From assembly GCF_009711225.1 (NCBI RefSeq), contig NZ_WMIE01000003.1, positions 124,001-188,000 on the forward strand: a stretch of DNA of 64,000 nt. The letters are read 5' to 3'. A program made the translations under genes and the position numbers. This DNA is from Paracoccus aestuariivivens. Lineage in GTDB: Bacteria; Pseudomonadota; Alphaproteobacteria; Rhodobacterales; Rhodobacteraceae. Within the stretch, counting starts at the first letter, position 1; each line of letters opens with the position of its first letter. A model generated the notes under the pieces. That model worked only from the letters and a program-made list of their open reading frames with translations. It was not told where the DNA came from and ran no database searches. Below, in pieces: positions 39,364-47,507 of the stretch.

Positions 39364-40257
39364 ATGAACGAACGCAGGAAGGCTTCCGATTTCCACCCGC
39401 GCATTCTGGAGATTTTCGACGGCTATGTGCATGGCCGTGTCTCGAAGCGGGATTTCATGACTCAGGCGGCACAATTCGCGACCGTGGGCATGTCAGCCGC
39501 AGCAATCTTCGAGGCGTTGAAGCCCGATTACGCGCTGGCCCAGCAAGTCGCCCCCGACGATCCGGCGATCAAGACCGAGACGGTCAGCTATGACAGCCCC
39601 GAAGGCAACGGCAAGATTTCGGGCCTGATGGCGCGGCCCTCTGATGCCTTGGGCAAGCTCGCGGCGGTGCTGGTCGTGCACGAGAATCGCGGGCTGAACC
39701 CTTACATCGCGGATGTCGTGCGGCGTTTGGCCAAGGCGGGCTATGTGGCTTTCGGGCCGGACGGCCTGAGTTCCATTGGCGGCTATCCCGGCAATGACGA
39801 GAAGGGCCGCGAGATGCAGGCGAGCCTAGACCCGCCGAAGTTGATGGAGGATTTCTTCGCCGCTTATGAATTCCTGCGCGACCATCCCGATTCGACCGGC
39901 AAGGTGGGCTGCGTTGGCTTTTGCTATGGCGGTGGAGTCTGCAATGCTCTGGCGGTGGCTTACCCCGAACTTTCAGCCTCGGTCCCATTCTATGGCCGCC
40001 AGCCGCGCGCCGAGGAGGTTGCGCGGATCAAGGCCCCTTTGCTGATCCATTACGCCGAGAATGACGAGCGGGTGAATGCGGGCTGGCCGGATTACGAGGC
40101 GGCGTTGAAGGCGGGTGGCAAGGAGTACCAAGCCTTCATCTATCCCGGCACGCAGCATGGTTTCCACAATGACACGACGCCGCGCTACGACGAGGCGGCG
40201 GCGAAACTGGCATGGGACCGGACGCAGGGCTTCTTTGCCGAGAAACTCGCCAACTGA
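39364..40257 (+). CDS. Dienelactone hydrolase family protein
   Basis: A 297-residue alpha/beta hydrolase. The nucleophile Cys187 lies in GFCYGGG, and ENDERV (Asp) and GTQHGFHND (His) complete the triad as in dienelactone hydrolases. A 60-residue N-terminal extension has a hydrophobic stretch (FATVGMSAAAIFEALK) resembling a Tat-like or anchor signal but with KRDF rather than a twin Arg. Related YghX-type proteins carry the same extension. Substrate is unknown. ATG at 39364 follows GGGAGGG at 39350-39356. Confidence 0.85.
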   Translation: MNERRKASDFHPRILEIFDGYVHGRVSKRDFMTQAAQFATVGMSAAAIFEALKPDYALAQQVAPDDPAIKTETVSYDSPEGNGKISGLMARPSDALGKLAAVLVVHENRGLNPYIADVVRRLAKAGYVAFGPDGLSSIGGYPGNDEKGREMQASLDPPKLMEDFFAAYEFLRDHPDSTGKVGCVGFCYGGGVCNALAVAYPELSASVPFYGRQPRAEEVARIKAPLLIHYAENDERVNAGWPDYEAALKAGGKEYQAFIYPGTQHGFHNDTTPRYDEAAAKLAWDRTQGFFAEKLAN

Positions 40258-40313
40258 CAGGTTCTGTCAGCAGCACTGCCTCAGGATGGGAGCAACCATC
40301 AGGAGGTTTTGCC

Positions 40314-40724
40314 ATGACGACCTATCACGGTTCCTGCTTCTGCGGTGCGGTGCAGTTCGAAGCTGACGGCGATCTGTCCCAAGGGACGTCACGCTGCAAT
40401 TGCCGCTTCTGCCGCAAGATGCGCTATTGGGAGATGCGTTTGCCCGACGCTGCGGGCTTTCGCCTGCTGCAAGGGGCCGAGCATCTGGCCGAGACGCCAC
40501 GCAGTCAGGCGGACGGCATCGCGATGCATCATCGCTTCTGCGTTCGATGCGGTACACGGCTTTGGACCGAGGGAAATATTCCCGAACTGGGCGGGCCGTT
40601 TGTCATGGTCTGCATCAACGCGCTGGATGTCCCCGAGGCCGACCTTATCGCGGCTCCGGTAACTTACGCGGACGGCGCGCATGATGCTTGGTGGGATCCG
40701 GCGCCCGAGACACGGCATCTCTAG
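40314..40724 (+). CDS. GFA-family protein (glutathione-dependent formaldehyde-activating domain)
   Basis: A 136-residue protein. All seven conserved zinc-type Cys are present: Cys8 and Cys10 (SCFCGAV), Cys28, Cys30, Cys33 (RCNCRFC), Cys76 and Cys79 (FCVRCGT). This is a CENP-V/GFA fold that binds zinc and glutathione. Members were named for formaldehyde activation, but many have no proven role. AGGAGG lies eight bases before the ATG, so initiation should be strong. It is 56 bases after the dienelactone hydrolase and 74 before the ABC exporter. Confidence 0.88.
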   Translation: MTTYHGSCFCGAVQFEADGDLSQGTSRCNCRFCRKMRYWEMRLPDAAGFRLLQGAEHLAETPRSQADGIAMHHRFCVRCGTRLWTEGNIPELGGPFVMVCINALDVPEADLIAAPVTYADGAHDAWWDPAPETRHL

Positions 40725-40798
40725 CTCTTGCACCTTTTTCGGGCGCATGTGAACGTGCCGCCCGGTGCCAAAGGCCCGCAAAATCCACGAGGTCCATC

Positions 40799-42643
40799 AT
40801 GTTCAGCTGGTTCGAAAGCCGGCTCGATCCCTATCCTGCCGATCAGCCGCAGATGCCTCCCAAGGGGCTGTGGCGGTTCATCCTGCATTTCTCGCGCGGG
40901 GCGTGGGGTTTTATGCTGGCGATGTCGGCATGCTCGGCGATGATCGCGGTCTTCGAGGTGATCCTGTTCGGCTATCTGGGCGAGTTGGTTGACCGTCTGG
41001 CTGGAACCGACCGCGCCGCATTTTGGCAAGTCGAGGGCAGCCGCCTGCTATGGATGGCCGCGATTCTGGTAATCGGCATCCCGCTTTTGCAGGTGATCTT
41101 TTCGCTGCTCATGCACCAGACCCTGATGGGGAACCTGCCGCAGCGCATCCGCTGGCAGGCGCATCGCTACCTGCTGCGCCAGTCGATGAGCTATTTTCAG
41201 GACGAGTTCGCGGGCCGGATCGCCACCAAGCTGATGCAGACGGCTTTGGCCGTGCGCGAGGTGGCGATGAAGTTCCTCGACGTACTGGTCTATGTCGGGG
41301 TCTATTTCCTTGGAGCGTTGATTCTGGCGGCCTCGACCGATGGCTGGCTGGCGGTGCCGTTCTTCATGTGGGGGCTACTTTACGGTGTGTTGTTGTGGTG
41401 GCTGGTGCCGCTGATCGGTCGCGTCAGCGAGGCGCAGGCCGATGCCCGAGCCGTCATGACGGGCCGTGTCGTGGACAGCTATACCAATATCTCGACGGTG
41501 AAGCTGTTCTCGCATAGCTCGCGCGAGGAGGCTTACGTCCGCGACAGCATGGACGGGTTCCTGCAGACCGTGCATCGGCAGATGCGGCTGGCCTCGGTGC
41601 AGAACATCCTGCTGTCGTCGCTGAATTCGGGGCTGACCTTCTCGGTCACGGCACTGGGGATTTGGCTTTGGACGCAAGGCCGGATCGAGGTCGGCGCGGT
41701 TGCCATCGCCATCCCGCTGGCGCTGCGGCTGGGGAACATGTCGCATTGGATTATGTGGGAGTTCGCGGGCCTATTCGAGAATATCGGCACTGTCCGCGAC
41801 GGCATCGGATCGCTGTCGCTGCCCCGTATGGTGACGGATGTCCCCGAGGCGAAGCCGCTGGTCGTGACCCATGGTGGAGTCGAGTTCCGTGATGTCACCT
41901 TCCGCTATGGTGGGCCGGAGGAAGGCAAGGGCACGGCCGTTCTGGACCACCTGACCTTGTCGATCGCGCCGGGAGAGCGGATCGGCCTTGTCGGACGCTC
42001 GGGCGCGGGCAAATCCACCTTGGTGAACCTGCTGCTGCGCTTCCATGACATCGGCTCGGGCGAAATCCGGATCGACGGGCAGGACATCAGCCGCGTGACG
42101 CAGGAATCTTTGCGCGGAGCAATCGGCGTGGTGACGCAGGATACGTCGCTGCTGCATCGCTCGATTCGAGATAACATTTCCTATGGTCGACCCGATGCCG
42201 GCGAAGACATGATCCTGCGCGCGGCGGAATTGGCCGAAGCCTCGGATTTCGTCGGGACGCTCAGCGATTCTCAGGGGCGGCGCGGATTGGAGGCGCATGT
42301 CGGCGAGCGTGGGGTGAAGCTCTCGGGCGGGCAGCGTCAGCGCATCGCCATCGCGCGGGTTCTGCTGAAGGACGCTCCGATTCTGGTGCTGGATGAGGCG
42401 ACGAGCGCGCTAGACAGCGAGGTCGAGGCCGCGATCCAGAGCCAGTTCGAAATGCTGATGCAGGGAAAAACCGTCATCGCCATCGCGCACCGGCTATCGA
42501 CCATCGCGCGGATGGACCGGCTGGTCGTGATGGAGCAGGGGCAGATCGTCGAGCAGGGCACGCATGACGAACTTTTGTCGAAAGGCGGCATCTATGCCGG
42601 GCTTTGGGCACGGCAATCGGGCGGTTTTCTGGAGAGCGACTGA
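40799..42643 (+). CDS. ABC exporter, fused permease-ATPase
   Basis: A 614-residue half transporter. Permease helices occur from ~30 to 335 (GFMLAMSACSAMIAVFEVIL; VIGIPLLQVIFSLLM). ATPase: Walker A GRSGAGKS at 399-406, signature LSGGQRQRIAIARVL, Walker B ILVLDEATSALDSE, H-loop IAHRLST. It differs clearly from the exporter at 33310. The N-terminal residues (MFSWFESRLDPYPADQP) are typical of a group often annotated as multidrug or lipid exporters in this family. Its neighbours, sulfotransferase-like genes, suggest a glycan or lipid substrate, but this is inference. Confidence 0.88.
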   Translation: MFSWFESRLDPYPADQPQMPPKGLWRFILHFSRGAWGFMLAMSACSAMIAVFEVILFGYLGELVDRLAGTDRAAFWQVEGSRLLWMAAILVIGIPLLQVIFSLLMHQTLMGNLPQRIRWQAHRYLLRQSMSYFQDEFAGRIATKLMQTALAVREVAMKFLDVLVYVGVYFLGALILAASTDGWLAVPFFMWGLLYGVLLWWLVPLIGRVSEAQADARAVMTGRVVDSYTNISTVKLFSHSSREEAYVRDSMDGFLQTVHRQMRLASVQNILLSSLNSGLTFSVTALGIWLWTQGRIEVGAVAIAIPLALRLGNMSHWIMWEFAGLFENIGTVRDGIGSLSLPRMVTDVPEAKPLVVTHGGVEFRDVTFRYGGPEEGKGTAVLDHLTLSIAPGERIGLVGRSGAGKSTLVNLLLRFHDIGSGEIRIDGQDISRVTQESLRGAIGVVTQDTSLLHRSIRDNISYGRPDAGEDMILRAAELAEASDFVGTLSDSQGRRGLEAHVGERGVKLSGGQRQRIAIARVLLKDAPILVLDEATSALDSEVEAAIQSQFEMLMQGKTVIAIAHRLSTIARMDRLVVMEQGQIVEQGTHDELLSKGGIYAGLWARQSGGFLESD

Positions 42644-42758
42644 TTGTCGCCGCCAACTTTCTTGCGCGGCCGTTCGCGTGCCGCGCATACTGGCCAGAAG
42701 TGAGGCGTGATTGCTCAGTGCCCCTCGGTCCAGCGGCCATCAAGGATGAGGTCAGTCA

Positions 42759-43694
42759 TTGGCGCGGATTTGGCTGCATATCGGGATGATGAAGACCGGA
42801 ACCTCTGCGCTGCAGGAGTGGTTCGCCGTCAACGAAAAATCCTTATTGCAACAGGGCTTGCTGTATATTCGGGTCAAGCCGAACCTTCCGGCATGCGGCC
42901 CCTTGGTGAACGCATTGGCCAATGGCGGACCCGATGCGGCTGCCATGGTGTCGGCGATCAGCGAGCGGATCAACGAGTCACCTGCTGATGACGTGCTGAT
43001 TTCGGCCGAGGCGTTCTCGCTTCATAGTCCGAAGCTGGCCATCAGGCTTGTGAAAGCGTTGCCGGAACATGATCTGCGCATTCTCGTCTGGCTGCGCCGT
43101 CAGGACCGGTATGCGGAGGCGGTCTATAAGCAGATGATAAAGTGGAACGGTCAGGGCGTCGAGCTTGGCAAGGCACTGCGAAGCTATTCGCGCCATATGG
43201 ACTATAACCGTCTTCTAGATAGCTGGCAGCGCAGCTTTCCCAAGGCGCGGCTATTGCCCCGGATCTACGAGGAACTGGACGCCGATACCGTACCCGACAG
43301 CATTGCCTCGATCCTTTCTGCCATGGAACGTCCGGAACTGGTCCCAGTTGAAAGCGCCGGTCATCGCCGCAATGTCACGCCCTGCGCGGATCTGATTTCG
43401 CATTACAATTCGATACCTTCATCGCAATCGCGCGCCTTGCGTCGGGCTAACCGGCAGTTGATGAATGAGTTGGGAGCCGCAGCCTCGGGTCGCGGCGATC
43501 TGTTGTCGCCGCAACAGGCTCGCGACATTCGCGACCGCTACGCCGAATCGAACCGGCTGGTCCGGGATCGCTGGTTTCCCGAACGGGAGAATCTGTTTGG
43601 TGACAAGGCCGAGGGTGCAAATGCCACCGGCTCGTTTGACAGCTTGCTGGACCGTTTCAACGAATTGTTCGCGAAAGAGGGTGGGAAGCGTTAA
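42759..43694 (+). CDS. P-loop sulfotransferase-like protein 1
   Basis: A 311-residue protein. The N-terminal HIGMMKTGTSALQ (residues 7-19) is the 5'-phosphosulfate-binding P-loop type found in PAPS sulfotransferases (KTGT). A later VWLRRQDRYAEAVYKQMIKWN (about 110-130) resembles the 3'-phosphate-binding R-D/S stretch. The rest is not recognisable. Start is TTG at 42759 with AAGGATGAGG upstream; no ATG fits before the P-loop except ones inside it. It could transfer sulfate to a surface glycan, or be a related kinase-like P-loop protein. It precedes tRNA-Trp directly. Confidence 0.7.
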   Translation: MARIWLHIGMMKTGTSALQEWFAVNEKSLLQQGLLYIRVKPNLPACGPLVNALANGGPDAAAMVSAISERINESPADDVLISAEAFSLHSPKLAIRLVKALPEHDLRILVWLRRQDRYAEAVYKQMIKWNGQGVELGKALRSYSRHMDYNRLLDSWQRSFPKARLLPRIYEELDADTVPDSIASILSAMERPELVPVESAGHRRNVTPCADLISHYNSIPSSQSRALRRANRQLMNELGAAASGRGDLLSPQQARDIRDRYAESNRLVRDRWFPERENLFGDKAEGANATGSFDSLLDRFNELFAKEGGKR

Positions 43695-43735
43695 TCCGCG
43701 CCATGCATTTCCTGTAAGGCTGTGCCGAAATCGCC

Positions 43736-43764
43736 TTGACGACCATCTGCGCAGGTCATATTGG
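43736..43764 (+). promoter_or_regulatory. Promoter of tRNA-Trp
   Basis: TTGACG (43736-43741), 17 bases, then TATTGG (43759-43764), 13 bases ahead of the first tRNA base at 43778. A stand-alone promoter is thus visible between the sulfotransferase-like gene and the tRNA. Confidence 0.6.
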
Positions 43765-43777
43765 ATGCAGCGGTCTT

Positions 43778-43853
43778 AGGGGTATAGCTCAGTTGGTAGA
43801 GCATCGGTCTCCAAAACCGAGGGTCGCGGGTTCGAGTCCCTCTGCCCCTGCCA
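43778..43853 (+). tRNA. trnW: tRNA-Trp, anticodon CCA
   Basis: 76 bases including encoded CCA at 43851-43853. The acceptor stem is AGGGGTA (43778-43784) pairing with TGCCCCT (43843-43849) with one G-T pair, discriminator G at 43850. D-arm TAGCTCAGTTGGTAGAGC, anticodon stem TCGGT/ACCGA with loop CTCCAAA (anticodon CCA at 43811-43813), T-arm with GGTTCGAGTCC. In many proteobacteria the order is tuf, trnW, secE, nusG; here a second sulfotransferase-like gene lies between trnW and secE. Confidence 0.97.
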
Positions 43854-44156
43854 GACCAAATCGCGATTTCAAAAAACCCGGACGTATCGACGCCCGGGTT
43901 TTTGCGTTCAGGATCAACGGTCCCGATGGCGCAATCCTTGGCGCTGCTGGTTTGCGCGGGTCATGACAAGCGGAATGCAGCCGAACCATCGGGCAGATGG
44001 TCGCAATCCTGAAAATGTGAGCTTCCATAAATCCCCGCGGATTTGACAACGGTGACCGCCTTTGACCAAAAGAGGTGCAGGAAGACTTAGGTGCGCGTGC
44101 CACGATGTTGGGATTCCAATTGGCATTCGATTCAATTCTGAAGGACTGCCGAACCG
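43854..44156. other. Intergenic stretch after tRNA-Trp
   Basis: Besides the terminator at its left end I see no gene here. TTGACA occurs at 44043-44048 but no acceptable -10 follows at 16-18 bases, so no promoter for the next gene is called. An in-frame TGA at 44139 forces the following gene to begin after it. Confidence 0.5.
43872..43903 (+). terminator. Terminator after tRNA-Trp
   Basis: AAAAACCCGG (43872-43881) and CCGGGTTTTT (43894-43903) form a perfect ten-base stem around a 12-base loop; the 3' arm supplies the T-tract. It ends the tRNA transcript 18 bases after CCA. Confidence 0.88.
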
Positions 44157-45026
44157 TTGCTGAGCATCCATCTGGGGGCGCACAAGACTGCCTCGACACA
44201 TCTGCAATTCTCTCTGCGACAGGTAGAGGAACAACTGCGCGAGCGGGGCTTGGCCTATGCCGATCCTAGAACGCTGCGCAAAGAGATGCCCCTGTCGGAC
44301 GCATTGGCGAAAGGCTCGCGGTCAAAGGAAGCAGCCGAGTGCCGTCGCCAACTGACCGGCCTGCGCGAATCGCACGAGACGCTGCTGCTGTCCGAAGAAA
44401 ATATTCTGGGCGGCACGCACCGCAACAATCTGATCTCGAAATGGGGGATGTTATATCCGAATGCGGGACCGCGTATCCGCCGCGTCATTGATCTGGCAGG
44501 GGGCGGGCCAGCGACGCTGTTCCTGTCGGTACGCGATCCGGCGGCGTATAACGTCTCGGCCTTTGCGCTCCAGGTGCAGCAGGGCAACGAGGTGGATATC
44601 GGACATTACCTGCGCGGGCGCGACCCGTCGCGGATCCGTTGGTCCGGTCTGGTCAGGCGGCTGTCCTTCATTCCCGCAGTCGAAAAAATCGTTGTCTGGC
44701 GATACGAGGATTACCGCGCGCTGCGGCCGCTGCTGCTGAACTATCTGTTGTCGGAGGATCTTGCCGCGCTTGTCCCCGAGCCCCCGCCATCGAATGTCAG
44801 CATGACGCAGCCGGGATATGAATGGTTTCTCGCCAAGTTACAGGCGGGAACCGATCTCGAGCGTCGTGTGCTGGTGCGGCGGGCCCAGCGGCGGTTCAGC
44901 CGTGCCGACGGGCATCCGCCGTTGCGGTTGTTCGAGGACGATGTCTACGCGCGCTCGGCCGTCAACTACGCGACGGAAATCACGCGCATCCGCCGGCAAT
45001 CCAAGGTCGAATTCCTCGACCCGTGA
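44157..45026 (+). CDS. P-loop sulfotransferase-like protein 2
   Basis: A 289-residue protein. IHLGAHKTASTHLQ (residues 4-17) is the same P-loop type as in the gene at 42759 (HKTAST in place of MKTGTS), and LFLSVRDPAAYNVSAFALQV (about 121-140) matches the second phosphate-binding stretch VRDP with a downstream Ser/Asn. Beyond these it is only distantly like its neighbour. TTG at 44157 is the only start available after an in-frame stop at 44139; AAGGA lies 11 bases upstream. Probably a glycan sulfotransferase; the acceptor is unknown. It separates tRNA-Trp from secE. Confidence 0.68.
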   Translation: MLSIHLGAHKTASTHLQFSLRQVEEQLRERGLAYADPRTLRKEMPLSDALAKGSRSKEAAECRRQLTGLRESHETLLLSEENILGGTHRNNLISKWGMLYPNAGPRIRRVIDLAGGGPATLFLSVRDPAAYNVSAFALQVQQGNEVDIGHYLRGRDPSRIRWSGLVRRLSFIPAVEKIVVWRYEDYRALRPLLLNYLLSEDLAALVPEPPPSNVSMTQPGYEWFLAKLQAGTDLERRVLVRRAQRRFSRADGHPPLRLFEDDVYARSAVNYATEITRIRRQSKVEFLDP

Positions 45027-45045
45027 CCGTTGTTCCAGTTCCGGC

Positions 45046-45074
45046 TTGAAAATCCGAACAGCGCAGTCTATCTG
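45046..45074 (+). promoter_or_regulatory. Promoter of secE
   Basis: TTGAAA (45046-45051), exactly 17 bases, then TATCTG (45069-45074), 27 bases before the secE ATG. It would allow secE-nusG to be expressed independently of the sulfotransferase-like gene ending at 45026. Confidence 0.55.
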
Positions 45075-45101
45075 ACGCGCTGCATGACCAGAGGGATCAA
45101 G

Positions 45102-45296
45102 ATGGCCAACCCCGTCCAGTTCATCAGCCAGGTGCGCGCCGAAGTCGGCAAGATCAGCTGGCCCACCCGCCGCGAGGTGGTGACGACCACGATCATGGTT
45201 TTCATCATGGCGACGTTGGCTTCGATCTTTTTCTTCCTCGTCGATCTGGTGATCAAGACCGGCCTCTCCGGCATCCTGAACGTCGTCGGCAGCTGA
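45102..45296 (+). CDS. secE: SecE, preprotein translocase subunit
   Basis: A 64-residue protein of the short alphaproteobacterial type: cytoplasmic amphipathic helix FISQVRAEVGKISWPTRREV with the conserved KxxWPxRxEV, then one membrane helix (IMVFIMATLASIFFFLVDLV). It clamps SecY in the translocon. ATG at 45102 has AGGGA upstream; another ATG 18 bases earlier would only add MTRGIK. nusG follows after an unusually long 196-base gap. Confidence 0.95.
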   Translation: MANPVQFISQVRAEVGKISWPTRREVVTTTIMVFIMATLASIFFFLVDLVIKTGLSGILNVVGS

Positions 45297-45492
45297 GGTC
45301 TTGCAAAGAAGGGCAGGGGGCGCTATGTCCTTGCGACCTGCCCGAGACGCGGCGTGCATCGATTCGGTCGTGCGCGCCGATTTCAATTTGGCCGGAACGT
45401 GTCGATCGATTGGGACGTCCGGTCAGTGGGTGGCAAATGAATTCAAGGGTTTGGTGTAAGCCAGCCCGGAAGAAACAGGGGTCGATCGAGAC

Positions 45493-46032
45493 ATGGCAAA
45501 GCGTTGGTATTCGGTCAGCGTCCTGTCGAACTTTGAAAAGAAGGTTGCCGAGGCGATTCGTCTTGCTGCGACCGAGAAGGGTCTCGAAGACGAGATCGAC
45601 GAGGTTCGGGTCCCCACCGAAGAGGTGATCGAGATCCGCCGCGGCAAGAAAGTGACCTCCGAGCGTCGCTTTATGCCCGGCTATGTGCTGGTCCATATGG
45701 ATCTGTCGGACCGCACCTATCATCTGGTCAACTCGATCAATCGGGTGACCGGTTTCCTCGGGGCGCATGGCAAGCCGATGCCGATGCGCGACGACGAAGT
45801 GAATTCGATTCTGCATCGCACCGGCGAGGGCGGGGTCGAGGTCGCTCCGCGCAACCTGATCAGGTTCGACGTGGGCGAGAAGGTAAACGTGACCGACGGG
45901 CCCTTCGAGGGCTTCTCGGGGATGGTCGAAGAGGTGGATGAGGTTTCGAGCCGCATCAAGGTCACCGTTTCGATCTTTGGTCGGCCGACGCCGGTCGAAC
46001 TGGAATTCACGCAGGTTTCCAAAACCGTGTGA
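45493..46032 (+). CDS. nusG: NusG, transcription elongation/antitermination factor
   Basis: A 179-residue protein. The NGN domain (RWYSVSVLSNFEKKVAEAI; RRFMPGYVLVHMDLSD) and the C-terminal KOW domain (VTDGPFEGFSGMVEEVDEVS) are complete. NusG binds RNA polymerase and links it to Rho or to the ribosome via S10. Start codon has no strong ribosome site (CAGGGG ten bases upstream). A small GC hairpin (46085-46098) lies between it and rplK. Confidence 0.96.
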   Translation: MAKRWYSVSVLSNFEKKVAEAIRLAATEKGLEDEIDEVRVPTEEVIEIRRGKKVTSERRFMPGYVLVHMDLSDRTYHLVNSINRVTGFLGAHGKPMPMRDDEVNSILHRTGEGGVEVAPRNLIRFDVGEKVNVTDGPFEGFSGMVEEVDEVSSRIKVTVSIFGRPTPVELEFTQVSKTV

Positions 46033-46084
46033 GGTGTCGCGGGAGGCGCTGATCCTTCGGGGGATGTGCCGTACCGCTAAGTCG

Positions 46085-46098
46085 GCCCGCTTGCGGGC
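46085..46098 (+). promoter_or_regulatory. Small hairpin in the nusG-rplK gap
   Basis: GCCCGC-TT-GCGGGC, a six-base perfect stem with a two-base centre, 23 bases before the rplK start. In other bacteria L1 binds near the rplK start to repress rplKA; whether this element is part of such a site cannot be told. Confidence 0.35.
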
Positions 46099-46120
46099 GT
46101 GATGATAAGGAGAGGGCCAC

Positions 46121-46573
46121 ATGGCCAAGAAAGTCGTCGGCAGCCTGAAGCTGCAAATCAAGGCGGGTCAAGCAAACCCGTCCCCGCCGGTTGGTCCCGC
46201 ACTGGGTCAGCGCGGCATCAACATCATGGAATTCTGCAAGGCGTTCAACGCCAAGACGCAGGAAATGGAAGCCGGCTCGCCGGTTCCGGTCGTGATCACC
46301 TATTACGCCGATAAATCCTTCACCTTCGAAACCAAGACTTCGCCGGCTTCGTTCCTGCTGAAGAAAGCTGCTGGCCTGAAGCCGGTCGGCAAGCGCAACC
46401 GCGCCAAAGGTTCGGAAAAGCCCGGTCGTGTCGTCGCTGGCACCGTGACCGCGAAGCAAGTTCGCGAGATCGCTGAAGCCAAGATGAAAGACCTGAACGC
46501 GAACGACGTCGATGCCGCGATGCAGATCATCCTCGGCTCGGCCCGTTCGATCGGCATCGAGGTGAAAGGCTAA
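46121..46573 (+). CDS. rplK: 50S ribosomal protein L11
   Basis: A 150-residue protein with the Pro-rich N-terminal hinge ([19 protein letters not shown]) and the rRNA-binding C-terminal domain ([27 protein letters not shown]). L11 forms the GTPase-associated centre with 23S rRNA. Good AAGGAG ribosome site ten bases upstream of the ATG. rplA follows after three bases. Confidence 0.96.
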   Translation: MAKKVVGSLKLQIKAGQANPSPPVGPALGQRGINIMEFCKAFNAKTQEMEAGSPVPVVITYYADKSFTFETKTSPASFLLKKAAGLKPVGKRNRAKGSEKPGRVVAGTVTAKQVREIAEAKMKDLNANDVDAAMQIILGSARSIGIEVKG

Positions 46574-46576
46574 ATC

Positions 46577-47275
46577 ATGGCGAAAATCTCGAAAAACAAA
46601 GCCGCTGCCCGCGCTGCATTCGAAGGCAAAGCCAACCTGACGGTTGAAGAAGCCGTTGCGCTGGTCAAAGGCAACCTCAAAGCGAAATTCGACGAGACCG
46701 TTGAAATCGCGATGAACCTGGGCGTTGACCCGCGTCACGCCGACCAAATGGTTCGTGGCGTTGTCACCCTGCCGAATGGCACGGGCAAGCACGTCCGCGT
46801 CGCCGTTTTCGCTCGTGGCCCGAAAGCCGACGAGGCGAAAGCCGCTGGCGCCGAGATCGTTGGTGCAGAAGACCTGATGGAAACCATCCAGTCGGGCAAG
46901 ATCGAATTCGATCGCTGCATCGCTACTCCGGACATGATGCCGCTGGTTGGCCGTCTGGGCAAGATCCTGGGCCCGCGCAACCTGATGCCGAACCCGAAAG
47001 TCGGCACGGTGACCATGGACGTGAAATCGGCCGTGGAAGCAGCCAAAGGCGGCGAGGTCCAGTTCAAAGCCGAAAAAGCTGGCGTCGTTCACGCCGGTGT
47101 TGGCAAAGCCTCGTTCGACGAAGCGAAACTGGTCGAAAACATCCGCGCTTTCGTGGATGCAGTCAACCGCGCGAAGCCGTCGGGCGCCAAAGGCACCTAC
47201 GTCAAGAAAGTCTCGATCAGCTCGACCATGGGTCCGGGCGTGTCGCTGGACGTTTCTTCGGCGGTCGCGCAGTAA
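46577..47275 (+). CDS. rplA: 50S ribosomal protein L1
   Basis: A 232-residue two-domain protein, normal for L1: [20 protein letters not shown], the domain-II segment [20 protein letters not shown] and the C-terminal [20 protein letters not shown]1 forms the mobile stalk near the E site and in many bacteria represses its own operon. It follows rplK after three bases. Confidence 0.96.
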   Translation: MAKISKNKAAARAAFEGKANLTVEEAVALVKGNLKAKFDETVEIAMNLGVDPRHADQMVRGVVTLPNGTGKHVRVAVFARGPKADEAKAAGAEIVGAEDLMETIQSGKIEFDRCIATPDMMPLVGRLGKILGPRNLMPNPKVGTVTMDVKSAVEAAKGGEVQFKAEKAGVVHAGVGKASFDEAKLVENIRAFVDAVNRAKPSGAKGTYVKKVSISSTMGPGVSLDVSSAVAQ

Positions 47276-47299
47276 GCGCGAGAAATTTCGCCGGGGAAA

Positions 47300-47500
47300 C
47301 CCGGTGAATGGCGGGGCATTCATGCCCCGTCCTGTCCGAGACGGAGGGTGCGGGGTAACCCGCTTAATTTCCTTCCTGAGATGGGAACAAGACCATTTTC
47401 CGAACTTAGTTCGGGGGATCTTGGGACTGTCATGGACCCGTCCTGTCGCTGTTCGGGCGACAGGAAAGTGAGAGCCGGGGGGAAACCCCCACACTTGGAG
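47300..47500 (+). ncRNA. Probable L10 leader (rplJ-rplL autoregulatory RNA)
   Basis: The 232-base gap between rplA and rplJ has no gene but several paired elements: CGGGGCATTCATGCCCCG (47312-47329), CCTGTCGC/GCGACAGG around a seven-base loop (47442-47464) and GGGGG-AAA-CCCCC (47478-47490) beside the ribosome site. Position and size fit the L10 leader to which the L10/L12 complex binds to repress translation. I infer the class from position; the consensus kink-turn was not verified. Confidence 0.55.
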
Positions 47501-47507
47501 TGAAACC

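Noticed and set aside
44043-44071. Promoter for the second sulfotransferase-like gene
   Set aside because: TTGACA at 44043-44048 has no acceptable -10 box at 16-18 bases.
43778-45026. An integrative element inserted at tRNA-Trp
   Set aside because: No integrase gene and no repeat of the tRNA 3' end was seen downstream in the window.
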